Positions 32,939 to 40,633 of a stretch of 50,671 nucleotides of DNA are shown here, one piece after another. Location of the stretch: positions 1 through 50,671 of the forward strand of contig JAEETX010000012.1 of NCBI GenBank assembly GCA_016286665.1, given 5' to 3'. The notes beneath the pieces are model-generated. The model worked only from the letters and a program-made list of their open reading frames with translations. It was not told the origin of the DNA and did no database searches. The position numbers and the translations under genes are program-made. Every line of letters begins with the position of its first letter. The stretch's first letter is position 1. This DNA comes from Oscillospiraceae bacterium. Its GTDB lineage: Bacteria; Bacillota; Clostridia; Oscillospirales; Oscillospiraceae.

Positions 32939-34860
32939 AGCTATTTGGCGGCCACGGGAATCGGGAGAAGAACCAGAAAAAAACACCGATTCCGGAGGAG
33001 ACAAGTCCATCCCTTTGGCAGGAACCGGCCCCGGCGCCGGAACCGCCGGCGGAAGCGCCCAAGCCCGTACCCCAGGAAACGCAGAAGACCGAGCCCGTAT
33101 CCGAGGAAACAAAACGGATCGATCCGATCCCCCAGGAAACGCGGAGGACCGAGCCCGTATCCGAGGAAACAAAACGGATCGACACGATCCCCCAGGAAAC
33201 GCGGAGGACCGAGCCCGTATCTGAGGAGACGAAGCGGATCGACACGATCCCCCAGGAAACACGGAAGGCCGAGCCCGCAGCCGAGGAGACAAAGCGGATC
33301 GACACGATTTCCGAGGAAACGCTGAGGAACGAAACCGTTTCCCGGGAAACGCGAAGGATCGAGACCGCTGCGCCGTCCAAAGCGGAAGCCCCGGCGGAGG
33401 GCGAAAAAAACCTGAAAGCAGCGCCTGAAGCTGCGGAAAAGCCCGACGGGGGCCTGGATAAGACCATCGTGTTCCCCGCGGCGGGCACAGAGACGGGCGC
33501 AGAAGCGCCGGAGGCGGAAGCGAACGCCGGGGAACCGACGGAGAAGACCATCGTCTTCCGCACGCCGGAGGAGGAGGCGGAGATCGAGGAGATCATCGCC
33601 GCCTATCAGAAAAAGAAGCGCCGCCGCCGCATCATCGTGCTGGCGATCCTGGCTCTGCTGGTGATCGGCGGCGTGGTCCTGTGGAAAAGCCTGGTAAAGC
33701 CGCCGGAGATCGTGCAGCCTACGGCAAAGCCCACCGCGCAGCCCACGGCAGCGCCCTCGGCGAGGCCCACGGCGACGCCGGGACCCGGCGAAGCCACGCC
33801 GGAGCCGACGCCGGAGGAGACGCTTCCCCCCGAGCGGATGCGCCGTGAAAATGTCTACACCTTCATGATGGTGGGACGGGACCAGGTGGGCGGCAACACG
33901 GACACCATCATGGTGGGCGTCTTCGATGTGGACGCGGGCACGGTGAACGTGGTCAGCATCCCGCGGGACACCTGCGCCAATGTGGAATCCGACCCCAGAA
34001 AGGCGGAGACGAAGAAGATCAGCGGCGTCTATTCCCGTGCGGGATTCGACGGCCTGCGGGATGCCGTCGCCGACATGTGCGGCTTCCCCATCGACTGTTA
34101 TGTATCCGTGGGGATCAACGGCTTCATCCAGCTGGTGAACACCATCGGCGGCGTCACCTTCTATGTGCCCCACAACATGAACTACGACGACCCCACCCAG
34201 AACCTGCACATCCATTTCAGCGCCGGGGAGCAGTATATCGACGGCTACGACGCCATCAAGGTCGTGCGCTGGCGGCAGAACAACGACGGCACCAACTATG
34301 GAGATATCGACCGGATCAATACCCAGCAGGAATTCCTGAAGACCGTTTTCAAAAAGTGCCTGAGCCTGGAAAACCTGGTGACCAATCTGGATGATTACAT
34401 CAAGATCTTCCAGGAATACGTGAAGACGGACCTGAGCACGGGCAATATGACATGGTTTGCCAAGGAGATCCTGAAGCTGAAGATGGAGGATATCCATTTC
34501 CACACCATGCCCACCGATCCCAGCGTCATGATCTACGGCTTCAGCTACGGCACGGTCCTGTTGGATGAATGGCTGGCGATGCTCAATGAGGACCTGAATC
34601 CCTACGATCAGCCCATCGCGCTGGAGGAGCTGGAGCTCATCTACCGGGATGAAAACGGCACCCTCTGCTCCACCAGCGGCGAAGTGAAGGGCGGCGACGA
34701 ATCCTTCCTTCGCATGTCAGATTACATCCGGATGCTGAATGCCTGGCAGGCCAGCCAGCAGAAGGACGAGGAAAGCACCGCCTCCGGCGGCGGAGAGGGC
34801 GAAAACGCCCCGCCGGCGGAGCAGTCGGCAGAGACCGGCGATACGAATGGGGGAGAATAA
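32935..34860 (+). CDS. LytR-CpsA-Psr (LCP) family cell-wall ligase with repeat-rich cytosolic tail
   Basis: This 641-residue LCP protein probably transfers wall teichoic acid or other glycopolymers from undecaprenyl-phosphate to peptidoglycan. The order is: cytosolic residues 1-228, including a repeat region (43-142) of 20-residue units rich in Glu, Thr and Arg; two KTIVF motifs with Thr177 and Thr205; one transmembrane helix near 230-250 after KKKRRRR; a Pro/Thr linker; and the LCP domain from about residue 307. In the LCP domain MMVGRD, NTDTIMVG and VSIPRDT carry the conserved Asp and Arg residues for the lipid pyrophosphate. A cytosolic tail of over 200 residues is unusual, since most LCP proteins have 10-80. 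Start 32935 is an ATGA overlap with nadD. Confidence 0.93.
   Translation: MKLFGGHGNREKNQKKTPIPEETSPSLWQEPAPAPEPPAEAPKPVPQETQKTEPVSEETKRIDPIPQETRRTEPVSEETKRIDTIPQETRRTEPVSEETKRIDTIPQETRKAEPAAEETKRIDTISEETLRNETVSRETRRIETAAPSKAEAPAEGEKNLKAAPEAAEKPDGGLDKTIVFPAAGTETGAEAPEAEANAGEPTEKTIVFRTPEEEAEIEEIIAAYQKKKRRRRIIVLAILALLVIGGVVLWKSLVKPPEIVQPTAKPTAQPTAAPSARPTATPGPGEATPEPTPEETLPPERMRRENVYTFMMVGRDQVGGNTDTIMVGVFDVDAGTVNVVSIPRDTCANVESDPRKAETKKISGVYSRAGFDGLRDAVADMCGFPIDCYVSVGINGFIQLVNTIGGVTFYVPHNMNYDDPTQNLHIHFSAGEQYIDGYDAIKVVRWRQNNDGTNYGDIDRINTQQEFLKTVFKKCLSLENLVTNLDDYIKIFQEYVKTDLSTGNMTWFAKEILKLKMEDIHFHTMPTDPSVMIYGFSYGTVLLDEWLAMLNEDLNPYDQPIALEELELIYRDENGTLCSTSGEVKGGDESFLRMSDYIRMLNAWQASQQKDEESTASGGGEGENAPPAEQSAETGDTNGGE
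33061..33360 (+). repeat. Five tandem 60-bp repeats in the LCP gene
   Basis: Five consecutive 60-bp units encode 20-residue repeats of the form PQETRRTEPVSEETKRIDxI. Units two and three differ by only a few bases; the fifth is most diverged. Each unit is itself two 10-residue halves beginning ETxR, so the array holds about ten half-units. Such arrays change length by slippage. Confidence 0.9.
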
Positions 34861-34861
34861 C

Positions 34862-35221
34862 ATGCTGACGCCCAAGGAAGTCATGGAAGAAATCGTCAAG
34901 GCTCTGGACAGCAAAAAGGCCAGAGACATCAAGGTGCTGAAGACCGACCAGGTCTCCGTGCTGGCGGATTATTTCGTCATCTGCACCGCCGGCTCCACCA
35001 CCCAGATCAAGACCCTTTCCGACGAGACGGGAAAGCTCCTCAGCGAGCTGGGGGAGCCCCCCCTGCGCAGCGAGGGCTACCGCTCCGGCGGCTGGGTGCT
35101 GCTGGATTTCGGCTGCGTGGTGGTGCACCTGTTCCTGCAGGAAATGCGGCAGTTCTATGATCTGGAGCGCCTTTGGAGCGACGCGCCCCAGGTGGATATC
35201 TCGGCGCTGCTCACGGATTGA
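34862..35221 (+). CDS. rsfS: Ribosomal silencing factor RsfS
   Basis: This 119-residue RsfS/Iojap protein binds ribosomal protein L14 and blocks joining of the subunits when nutrients run low. Family blocks are ALDSKKARDIKVLK, LADYFVICTAGSTTQI, SGGWVLLDFGCVVVHLF and YDLERLWSDAP. Start 34862 follows GGGGGAG. It lies 1 bp after the LCP stop and 27 bp before leuS, and shares the growth-control theme of the neighbouring nadD-yqeK and yhbY genes. Confidence 0.97.
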   Translation: MLTPKEVMEEIVKALDSKKARDIKVLKTDQVSVLADYFVICTAGSTTQIKTLSDETGKLLSELGEPPLRSEGYRSGGWVLLDFGCVVVHLFLQEMRQFYDLERLWSDAPQVDISALLTD

Positions 35222-35248
35222 TTCTGGTTAAGGAAAGCTGGTCAGAAG

Positions 35249-37801
35249 ATGAAATACGAATTCCATCAGATCGAGAAAAAATGGCAGAAGATTTGGGAGG
35301 AGCAGAAGGTCAATGCGGCGGTGAACGGCGGCGATAAGCCCAAGTTCTATGCCCTTGTGGAGTTTCCCTATCCCTCCGGCGACGGGCTGCACGTGGGACA
35401 TCCCCGGCCCTACACCGCCCTGGACATCGTCAGCCGCAAGCGGCGGATGGAGGGCTATAACGTGCTGTTTCCCATCGGCTTTGACGCCTTCGGCCTGCCC
35501 ACGGAGAATTTCGCCATCAAGAACCACGTCCATCCCCGGGAAGTGACGAAGCGCAACATCGCGCGCTTCACGGACCAGCTGAAAATGCTGGGCTTCTCCT
35601 TCGACTGGGACCGGGTGGTGGACACCACGGACCCGGAATACTATAAGTGGACCCAGTGGATCTTCCTGCAGATGTTCAAAAAGGGCCTTGCCTACAAGAC
35701 GAAGATGCCCGTCAACTGGTGCACCAGCTGCAAGTGCGTCCTGGCCAACGAGGAAGTGGTCAACGGCGTCTGCGAGCGCTGCGGCAGCCCCGTGGTGCGC
35801 CGCGAAAAGAGCCAGTGGATGCTGGCCATCACGAAATACGCCCAGCGCCTGATCGACGATCTGGACGATCTGGACTATATCGAGCGGGTGAAGATCCAGC
35901 AGCGCAACTGGATCGGCCGCTCCATCGGTGCGGAGGTCTCCTTCAAGACCACCGCCGGGGATGAGATGCTCATTTTCACCACCCGGCCCGACACCATGTT
36001 CGGCGCTACCTATATGGTCATGAGCCCGGAGCACGAGCTGCTCAAGCGCTGGGAGGACAAGCTGACGAACCTGGCGGAGGTCAAAGCCTACCAGGAGGAG
36101 GCCGCGAGAAAGTCCGATTTTGAGCGGACGGAGATGAACAAGGAAAAGACCGGTGTCCGCCTGCAGGGCGTGGCGGCCGTCAATCCCGTGACGGGGGAAG
36201 AGATCCCCATCTTCATTTCCGACTATGTCCTGGCGACCTACGGCACCGGCGCCATCATGGCCGTGCCCGGCCACGACGAGCGGGACTGGGAATTCGCCCA
36301 CGCCTTCGATCTGCCCATCGTGGAGGTGGTGCAGGGCGGCGACGTGACGAAGGAAGCCTTCGTGGACAAGGACGAGAACGCGCGAATGGTCAATTCCGGC
36401 TTCCTCAACGGCCTCAGCGTCAAGGAGGCCATCCCCACCATGATCCGCTGGCTGGAGGAAAAGGGTATCGGCAGGGAGAAGGTCAACTTCAAGCTGCGGG
36501 ACTGGGTCTTCAGCCGCCAGCGCTATTGGGGCGAGCCCATCCCCATCATCAATTGCCCCAAGTGCGGCTGGGTGCCCATGGACGAAAAGGACCTGCCCCT
36601 GCTGCTGCCGGATGTGAAAAGCTATGAGCCCACGGACACCGGGGAGAGTCCCCTGGCCCACATGACGGACTGGGTGAAGTGCACTTGCCCCAAGTGCGGC
36701 GGAAGCGCGGAGCATGAGACGGACACCATGCCCCAGTGGGCGGGCTCCAGCTGGTATTTCCTCCGCTACATGGACCCCCATAACAAGGAGGCCCTGGTGG
36801 GGAAGGACGCCATCGACTACTGGAACCGGGTGGACTGGTACAACGGCGGCATGGAGCACACTACCCTGCACCTGCTCTATTCCCGCTTCTGGCACAAGTT
36901 CCTCTATGATATCGGCGTGGTGCCCACCAGCGAGCCTTATGCCAAGCGCACCAGCCACGGCATGATCCTGGGCCTGAATCCCCGGAACTTCGCCAATCTG
37001 GACCCGGCGGAGCAGGAAAAGCTGGTCGCCGAATTCGGCAGCGAGGAGGGGGCCCAGAAGCACCTCACGGAGAAATACGGGGAGATGGCGGAGCATCCCA
37101 TCGTGAAGATGTCCAAATCCCTGGGCAACGTGGTCAACCCCAACGATATCGTCAACCAGTACGGGGCGGACACCCTGCGCCTCTACATCATGTTCATCGG
37201 CGATTTCGAGAAGGCCGCCCCCTGGCAGGATACCGCCGTGAAGGGCTCCAAGCGCTTCCTGGACCGGGTCTGGAACCTGGAGCAGAAGGTCACGCCCGGA
37301 AGCGCATATTCGAAGGAAAACGAAGCCTCCATCCACCGGACGATCAAGAAGGTCTCCGAGGATATCGAGGCCATGAAATTCAACACCGCCATCGCCGCCC
37401 TCATGACCTTGGTGAACGAATTCTATGACAAGGGCCTCAACAAGGCGGATTATCAGCTGCTGCTGAAGCTGCTGAGCCCCTTCACCCCCCACATCGCGGA
37501 GGAGCTCTGGGAGATGACCGGCGGGGAAGGCCTCTGCTGCCGGCAGCCCTGGCCGAAGTACGACGTTTCGAAGATGGCGGATGCGGAGAAGACCATCGCC
37601 ATCCAGGTGGGCGGCAAGCTGCGCTCTACCGTCGTGCTCCCGGCGGACAGCCCCGACGACGCGGTGGTGGCCGCCGCCCTCAAGGACCCCAAGATCGCAA
37701 AGCAGATGGAGGGTATGGAGCTGGTGAAGTCCATCGTCGTGAAAAACAAGCTGGTAAATTTGGTGCTGAAGCCGAAAAAACTTGACAAGCCGCAGGAATA
37801 A
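35249..37801 (+). CDS. leuS: Leucyl-tRNA synthetase
   Basis: This 850-residue class Ia synthetase charges tRNA-Leu. The HIGH motif is HVGH (residues 48-51) in [16 protein letters not shown], and the KMSKS motif is KMSKS itself at residues 620-624. The CP1 editing domain in the middle contains the threonine-rich [17 protein letters not shown] and the conserved Asp of [10 protein letters not shown] zinc-ribbon-like CTSCKC...CERCG segment lies near residue 160. The 27-bp gap after rsfS leaves no room for a T-box leader, so any T-box control would have to lie further upstream. Confidence 0.98.
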   Translation: MKYEFHQIEKKWQKIWEEQKVNAAVNGGDKPKFYALVEFPYPSGDGLHVGHPRPYTALDIVSRKRRMEGYNVLFPIGFDAFGLPTENFAIKNHVHPREVTKRNIARFTDQLKMLGFSFDWDRVVDTTDPEYYKWTQWIFLQMFKKGLAYKTKMPVNWCTSCKCVLANEEVVNGVCERCGSPVVRREKSQWMLAITKYAQRLIDDLDDLDYIERVKIQQRNWIGRSIGAEVSFKTTAGDEMLIFTTRPDTMFGATYMVMSPEHELLKRWEDKLTNLAEVKAYQEEAARKSDFERTEMNKEKTGVRLQGVAAVNPVTGEEIPIFISDYVLATYGTGAIMAVPGHDERDWEFAHAFDLPIVEVVQGGDVTKEAFVDKDENARMVNSGFLNGLSVKEAIPTMIRWLEEKGIGREKVNFKLRDWVFSRQRYWGEPIPIINCPKCGWVPMDEKDLPLLLPDVKSYEPTDTGESPLAHMTDWVKCTCPKCGGSAEHETDTMPQWAGSSWYFLRYMDPHNKEALVGKDAIDYWNRVDWYNGGMEHTTLHLLYSRFWHKFLYDIGVVPTSEPYAKRTSHGMILGLNPRNFANLDPAEQEKLVAEFGSEEGAQKHLTEKYGEMAEHPIVKMSKSLGNVVNPNDIVNQYGADTLRLYIMFIGDFEKAAPWQDTAVKGSKRFLDRVWNLEQKVTPGSAYSKENEASIHRTIKKVSEDIEAMKFNTAIAALMTLVNEFYDKGLNKADYQLLLKLLSPFTPHIAEELWEMTGGEGLCCRQPWPKYDVSKMADAEKTIAIQVGGKLRSTVVLPADSPDDAVVAAALKDPKIAKQMEGMELVKSIVVKNKLVNLVLKPKKLDKPQE

Positions 37802-37810
37802 GGCTATAAT
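37782..37810 (+). promoter_or_regulatory. Consensus promoter for rpsU
   Basis: TTGACA (37782-37787), exactly 17 nt, then TATAAT (37805-37810) is a perfect sigma-A consensus. The -35 box lies inside the last codons of leuS. The S21 gene starts 37 nt after the -10 box, which suggests strong independent expression. Confidence 0.85.
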
Positions 37811-37846
37811 AACCAAGCTAAAGCCCCATCGGAGGGAGGGATAAGA

Positions 37847-38032
37847 ATGTCGGAAGTCAGAGTGAAGGAAAACGAGTCTCTGGACAGCGCCCTCAAGAGA
37901 TTCAAGAGGAGCTGCGCCAAGGCTGGCGTCCTTGCGGACCTGCGCAAGAAGGAATACTACCAGAGCCCCAGCGTGAAGCGCCGCAAGAAGTCCGAGGCTG
38001 CGCGCAAGAATAAGAACAAGAGATATTACTGA
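37847..38032 (+). CDS. rpsU: 30S ribosomal protein S21
   Basis: This 61-residue basic protein of the small ribosomal subunit lies near the anti-Shine-Dalgarno site. It opens [20 protein letters not shown], continues [20 protein letters not shown] and ends in a lysine/arginine-rich tail, all typical of S21. The RBS is GGAGGGAGG. It has its own consensus promoter and its own terminator, so it is a monocistronic unit after leuS. Confidence 0.98.
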   Translation: MSEVRVKENESLDSALKRFKRSCAKAGVLADLRKKEYYQSPSVKRRKKSEAARKNKNKRYY

Positions 38033-38044
38033 TTCCAGATTATC

Positions 38045-38078
38045 AAATCCCGATCATCATTTGATGGTCGGGATTTTT
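38045..38078 (+). terminator. Terminator of rpsU
   Basis: AAATCCCGATCATCA (38045-38059) pairs with TGATGGTCGGGATTT (38062-38076) with one G-U pair, followed by more T residues. The 3' half overlaps the last codons of the convergent minus-strand gene, so it may work in both directions. Confidence 0.85.
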
Positions 38079-38794
38079 CCGGGCTCCGCCGCAGCAGCGA
38101 ATGCATCCTCTGCGCTCCATTCCGGGTAGAGCAGAAAGCCCCGCCCGATCCCCAGGGAGGCGGCCAGCCTTGTCTTTTTGCAGAGCGTCTCCCGGTCGTC
38201 AAAGAGGATGAAGCGCATTTCCCCCTTGAGTTCGGCGTGAAAGGCCTTGCACATGAGTTCTTCGGAAAAGGCGGGTTTAGCGCCGCGGCGGAGACAGGCC
38301 AGCAGCGCCTGGCGGGAAAGGGGTTCGCCCTCGCCGTCGGGACAGGGCAGGGGGAAGGAGCGGCAAAGCTTCTCCAGGTCAAGGCAGAGCTGCGGGCATC
38401 GCTCCAGGGCTTCCTCCAGCCGGGAACGGAGGTCCCCGCCGGACAGGGCGGTGGAGATCATCAGCTCCGCCCCGCAGCCGCTGCGCCAGGCGCGTTCCGT
38501 CAGGATGGGCGTGATCCCCCGGCGCAGCAGGCCGTCGCAGAAGCGCGCCGTCTCCAGGGCGGGGCAGTATCCGAAGCCGGCCAGCACCGCGGTCAGCTCC
38601 CGCCGGCGGCATTCCTCTGCGATCTCCGCAGCGCGCCGGGCGTCGATATCGCCCCCCAGCAGCATGACGCCGTCCCGCTTCGCCGGAAGGGCGGCGGGAA
38701 AGGGGCGGGAAAAGTGATAATCCACACAGGCGGCGCGAAGTCCGGCTTCCAGCGCCGGCATTTCCGCCGTTTCCGCGGCCAGATATAGAAGCAT
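38057..38794 (-). CDS. Hypothetical protein, possibly a glycoside hydrolase 18-like TIM barrel
   Basis: This 245-residue protein has no signal peptide and no firm family assignment. Alternating strands and helices, starting MLLYLAAETAEM and including AVLAGFGYCPALETARFCDGL, suggest a TIM barrel. The C-terminal part, FILFDDRETLCKKTRLAASL then GIGRGFLLYPEW, resembles the end of spore-type GH18 proteins (FEDAxSixxKlxLar...Gl.GvalW), but the catalytic DxxDxE motif of GH18 is not seen. If related, it has lost chitinase-type activity. Start 38794 follows CGGAGGTG. It is convergent with rpsU and overlaps its terminator. Confidence 0.7.
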   Translation of the reverse strand: MLLYLAAETAEMPALEAGLRAACVDYHFSRPFPAALPAKRDGVMLLGGDIDARRAAEIAEECRRRELTAVLAGFGYCPALETARFCDGLLRRGITPILTERAWRSGCGAELMISTALSGGDLRSRLEEALERCPQLCLDLEKLCRSFPLPCPDGEGEPLSRQALLACLRRGAKPAFSEELMCKAFHAELKGEMRFILFDDRETLCKKTRLAASLGIGRGFLLYPEWSAEDAFAAAAEPGKIPTIK

Positions 38795-38883
38795 GATGCA
38801 CCTCCGAGGCGGCGCCGATCGTCCGCCTTGCCGGTATCCTATGGCAGCCCCGGAAGAAATATGCAGATTTGCGAGAAATCTGC

Positions 38884-38912
38884 TTGCATCTTTACCGATT
38901 TCGTTATAAAAT
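38884..38912 (+). promoter_or_regulatory. Promoter of efp
   Basis: TTGCAT (38884-38889), 17 nt, then TAAAAT (38907-38912) lies in an AT-rich patch 53 nt before the efp start. Confidence 0.6.
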
Positions 38913-38965
38913 AAAATGTAAAATTCCGAAAGAATGCAATATTACAGGAGAGGAGACTCTTTCAA

Positions 38966-39529
38966 ATGATTTCAGCAGGCGAATTCAGAAACGGCGTAAC
39001 TTTCGAAATGGACGGACAGGTAATGCAGGTGGTGGAATTCCAGCATGTAAAGCCGGGAAAGGGCTCCCCCTTTGTTCGCACGAAGATGAAGAACGTCATC
39101 ACCGGCGCCGTCATCGAAACCTCCTTCAACCCCACGGAAAAGTTTGAAAACGCCTACGTGGACCGGAAGGATATGGAGTACAGCTACAACGACGGCAACC
39201 TCTATTACTTCATGGATCAGGAGACCTATGAGCTGGAGCCCATCGACGAGAGCATGCTGCCCGACGGCTTCAAGTTCGTGAAGGAAAACATGGTCTGCAA
39301 GGTCATGTCCTACAAGGGCAGCGTCTTCGGTGTGGAGCCCCCCAACTTCGTGGAGCTGGAGATCACCGAGACGGACCCGGGCTTCCGGGGCGACACCGCC
39401 ACCAACGTGACCAAGCCCGCCATCGTGGAGACCGGGGCCGAGGTCAAGGTGCCCCTGTTCATCAACCCCGGCGACAAGATCAAGATCGACACCCGCACCG
39501 GCGAATACCTGGAGCGCAGCAAGGGCTGA
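38966..39529 (+). CDS. efp: Elongation factor P
   Basis: This 187-residue three-domain factor rescues ribosomes stalled on polyproline. The N-terminal KOW domain begins [17 protein letters not shown]. The tip loop that reaches the peptidyl-transferase centre is KPGKGSPF with Lys32, which would be the modified residue if a modification exists here. The C-terminal OB domain ends with the conserved [16 protein letters not shown]. The RBS is GGAGAGGAG, and the start matches the family length of about 185 residues. Confidence 0.98.
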   Translation: MISAGEFRNGVTFEMDGQVMQVVEFQHVKPGKGSPFVRTKMKNVITGAVIETSFNPTEKFENAYVDRKDMEYSYNDGNLYYFMDQETYELEPIDESMLPDGFKFVKENMVCKVMSYKGSVFGVEPPNFVELEITETDPGFRGDTATNVTKPAIVETGAEVKVPLFINPGDKIKIDTRTGEYLERSKG

Positions 39530-39562
39530 GGTTCCGGCTGCGCCGAACCATAGGAGGAGAAA

Positions 39563-40105
39563 ATGGATAACATGAAGATCACCGAAAAAGCCGCGTATAT
39601 CAAGGGCCTGGCCGAGGGTATGCGGCTGGATGAGAATACGAATGAGGGCAAGCTGCTGAAGGTCATCATCGACCTGCTGGGGGACGTTACCCGCGAGATC
39701 GAGGACCTGAACGAGAACGCCATGGACCTGGCCGAGGAGATCGACGAGCTGAGCGACGACCTGGCCGACGTGGAAGAGACCGTGGCGGACTGGTGCGACG
39801 ATTGCCCCTGCTGCGATGACGACGATGACGACGAGTGCTGCTGCGACGACGATGAATGCTGCTGCTGCGACGACGATGACGAGGACGACGAACCCGTCTT
39901 CTATGAGATCACCTGCCCGAAATGCAAGAAGACCATCACCGTGGATGAGGATGTGCTGAGCTACGACAGCATCAAGTGCCCCGTCTGCGGCGAGACGCTG
40001 GAGTTCGAGTTCGACGAGGACGACGAGTGCTGCGACGAGGACGAGGACGACGGCGCCTGCTGCTGCGGCAACAAGATCGAGAAAAAGGACGAGGACAAGG
40101 AATAA
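39563..40105 (+). CDS. Cys/Asp-rich CD1247-type zinc-ribbon protein
   Basis: This is a 180-residue cytosolic protein. The N-terminus (about 1-65: EKAAYIKGLAEGMRLDENTN then GKLLKVIIDLL and an acidic coiled helix) matches the CD1247 N-terminal domain found across Clostridia. A short region of extreme composition follows (about 75-112), almost only Asp, Glu and Cys, with runs such as CCCDDDECCCCDDDD. A C4 zinc ribbon comes next (CPKCKK...IKCPVCGE), then a second Asp/Cys patch with CCC near the end. With more than twenty cysteines in patches, metal binding is likely. Function is unknown. It follows efp by 33 bp. Confidence 0.88.
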   Translation: MDNMKITEKAAYIKGLAEGMRLDENTNEGKLLKVIIDLLGDVTREIEDLNENAMDLAEEIDELSDDLADVEETVADWCDDCPCCDDDDDDECCCDDDECCCCDDDDEDDEPVFYEITCPKCKKTITVDEDVLSYDSIKCPVCGETLEFEFDEDDECCDEDEDDGACCCGNKIEKKDEDKE

Positions 40106-40120
40106 TCTCCATGGCAGTAC

Positions 40121-40153
40121 AAGAGCCGCTCCCGAACGGGTGCGGCTCTTTTC
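40121..40153 (+). terminator. Terminator after the CD1247-type gene
   Basis: AAGAGCCGCTCCCG (40121-40134) pairs with CGGGTGCGGCTCTT (40137-40150) with one mismatch, followed by TTC. It ends the efp unit just before the BlaI promoter. Confidence 0.8.
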
Positions 40154-40165
40154 TTCGGTTTACCT

Positions 40166-40218
40166 GTTGACAAACGTAACCAGATATGTTATCCTTCGGT
40201 TAGGTTACAAACGTAAAC
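40166..40218 (+). promoter_or_regulatory. Promoter and paired operators of the BlaI/M56 operon
   Basis: TTGACA (40167-40172), 17 nt, then TATCCT (40190-40195) forms the promoter. Two similar sites flank it, GTTGACAAACGTAAC (40166-40180, covering the -35 box) and GTTACAAACGTAAAC (40204-40218, just past the start of transcription). They share ACAAACGTAA, and the second has the dyad TTAC-N4-GTAA. Paired sites over a promoter are how BlaI-type repressors bind. Confidence 0.75.
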
Positions 40219-40234
40219 AGGAGCGTGACGCAGG

Positions 40235-40633
40235 ATGGAGAAGGAGAATGTTTCTCTCAGCGAAGCGGAATGGAAGGTCATGGAAGCGCTTTGGGACAGG
40301 GAGCCCGCCACCGGGCGGGAGCTCAGCGAACGCATGGAGCAGCGCTGCGGCTGGAACCGTTCCACGACCCTGACCCTGCTGCGCCGGATGGAGGCCAAGG
40401 GGGCCGTGGAAAGCGTGCAGGCGGGCCCGGTAAAGGCCTTCCGGCCGCTGCTGCGGCGGGAGGAGGCGGCCTTAAAAGAGACGGAGAGCTTCCTCAGTCG
40501 GGTCTACCACGGCAGCCTGAGCATGATGGTCTCCACCCTCAGCCAAAAGCAGGCCCTCTCTCAGCGGGAGATCGACGAGCTGTATGCCCTTTTGAAGGAA
40601 GCGGAGGTGAAAACGGATGATCAGAATGATTGA
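40235..40633 (+). CDS. BlaI/MecI/CopY-family transcriptional repressor
   Basis: This is a 132-residue repressor. Residues 6-75 form the winged helix (SEAEWKVMEALWD, then NRSTTLTLLRRMEAKGAVES). The C-terminal 50 residues make the dimerisation helices, which in BlaI are cleaved by the signal-activated M56 protease. It overlaps the next gene by 17 bp, the usual repressor-sensor order. Paired operators cover its promoter, so it should repress the operon until the sensor destroys it. No beta-lactamase or PBP gene is adjacent. Confidence 0.95.
   Translation: MEKENVSLSEAEWKVMEALWDREPATGRELSERMEQRCGWNRSTTLTLLRRMEAKGAVESVQAGPVKAFRPLLRREEAALKETESFLSRVYHGSLSMMVSTLSQKQALSQREIDELYALLKEAEVKTDDQND

Noticed and set aside
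33720-33850. Pro/Thr-rich stretch in the LCP gene as a separate repeat element
   Set aside because: It is an ordinary membrane-to-domain linker like those in the M56 protein and the lipoproteins of this window, and not an exact repeat.
37795-37846. Possible leader regulation of rpsU
   Set aside because: The 5' leader between the promoter and the RBS is only about 30 nt and shows no stem long enough for a known S21 leader element.
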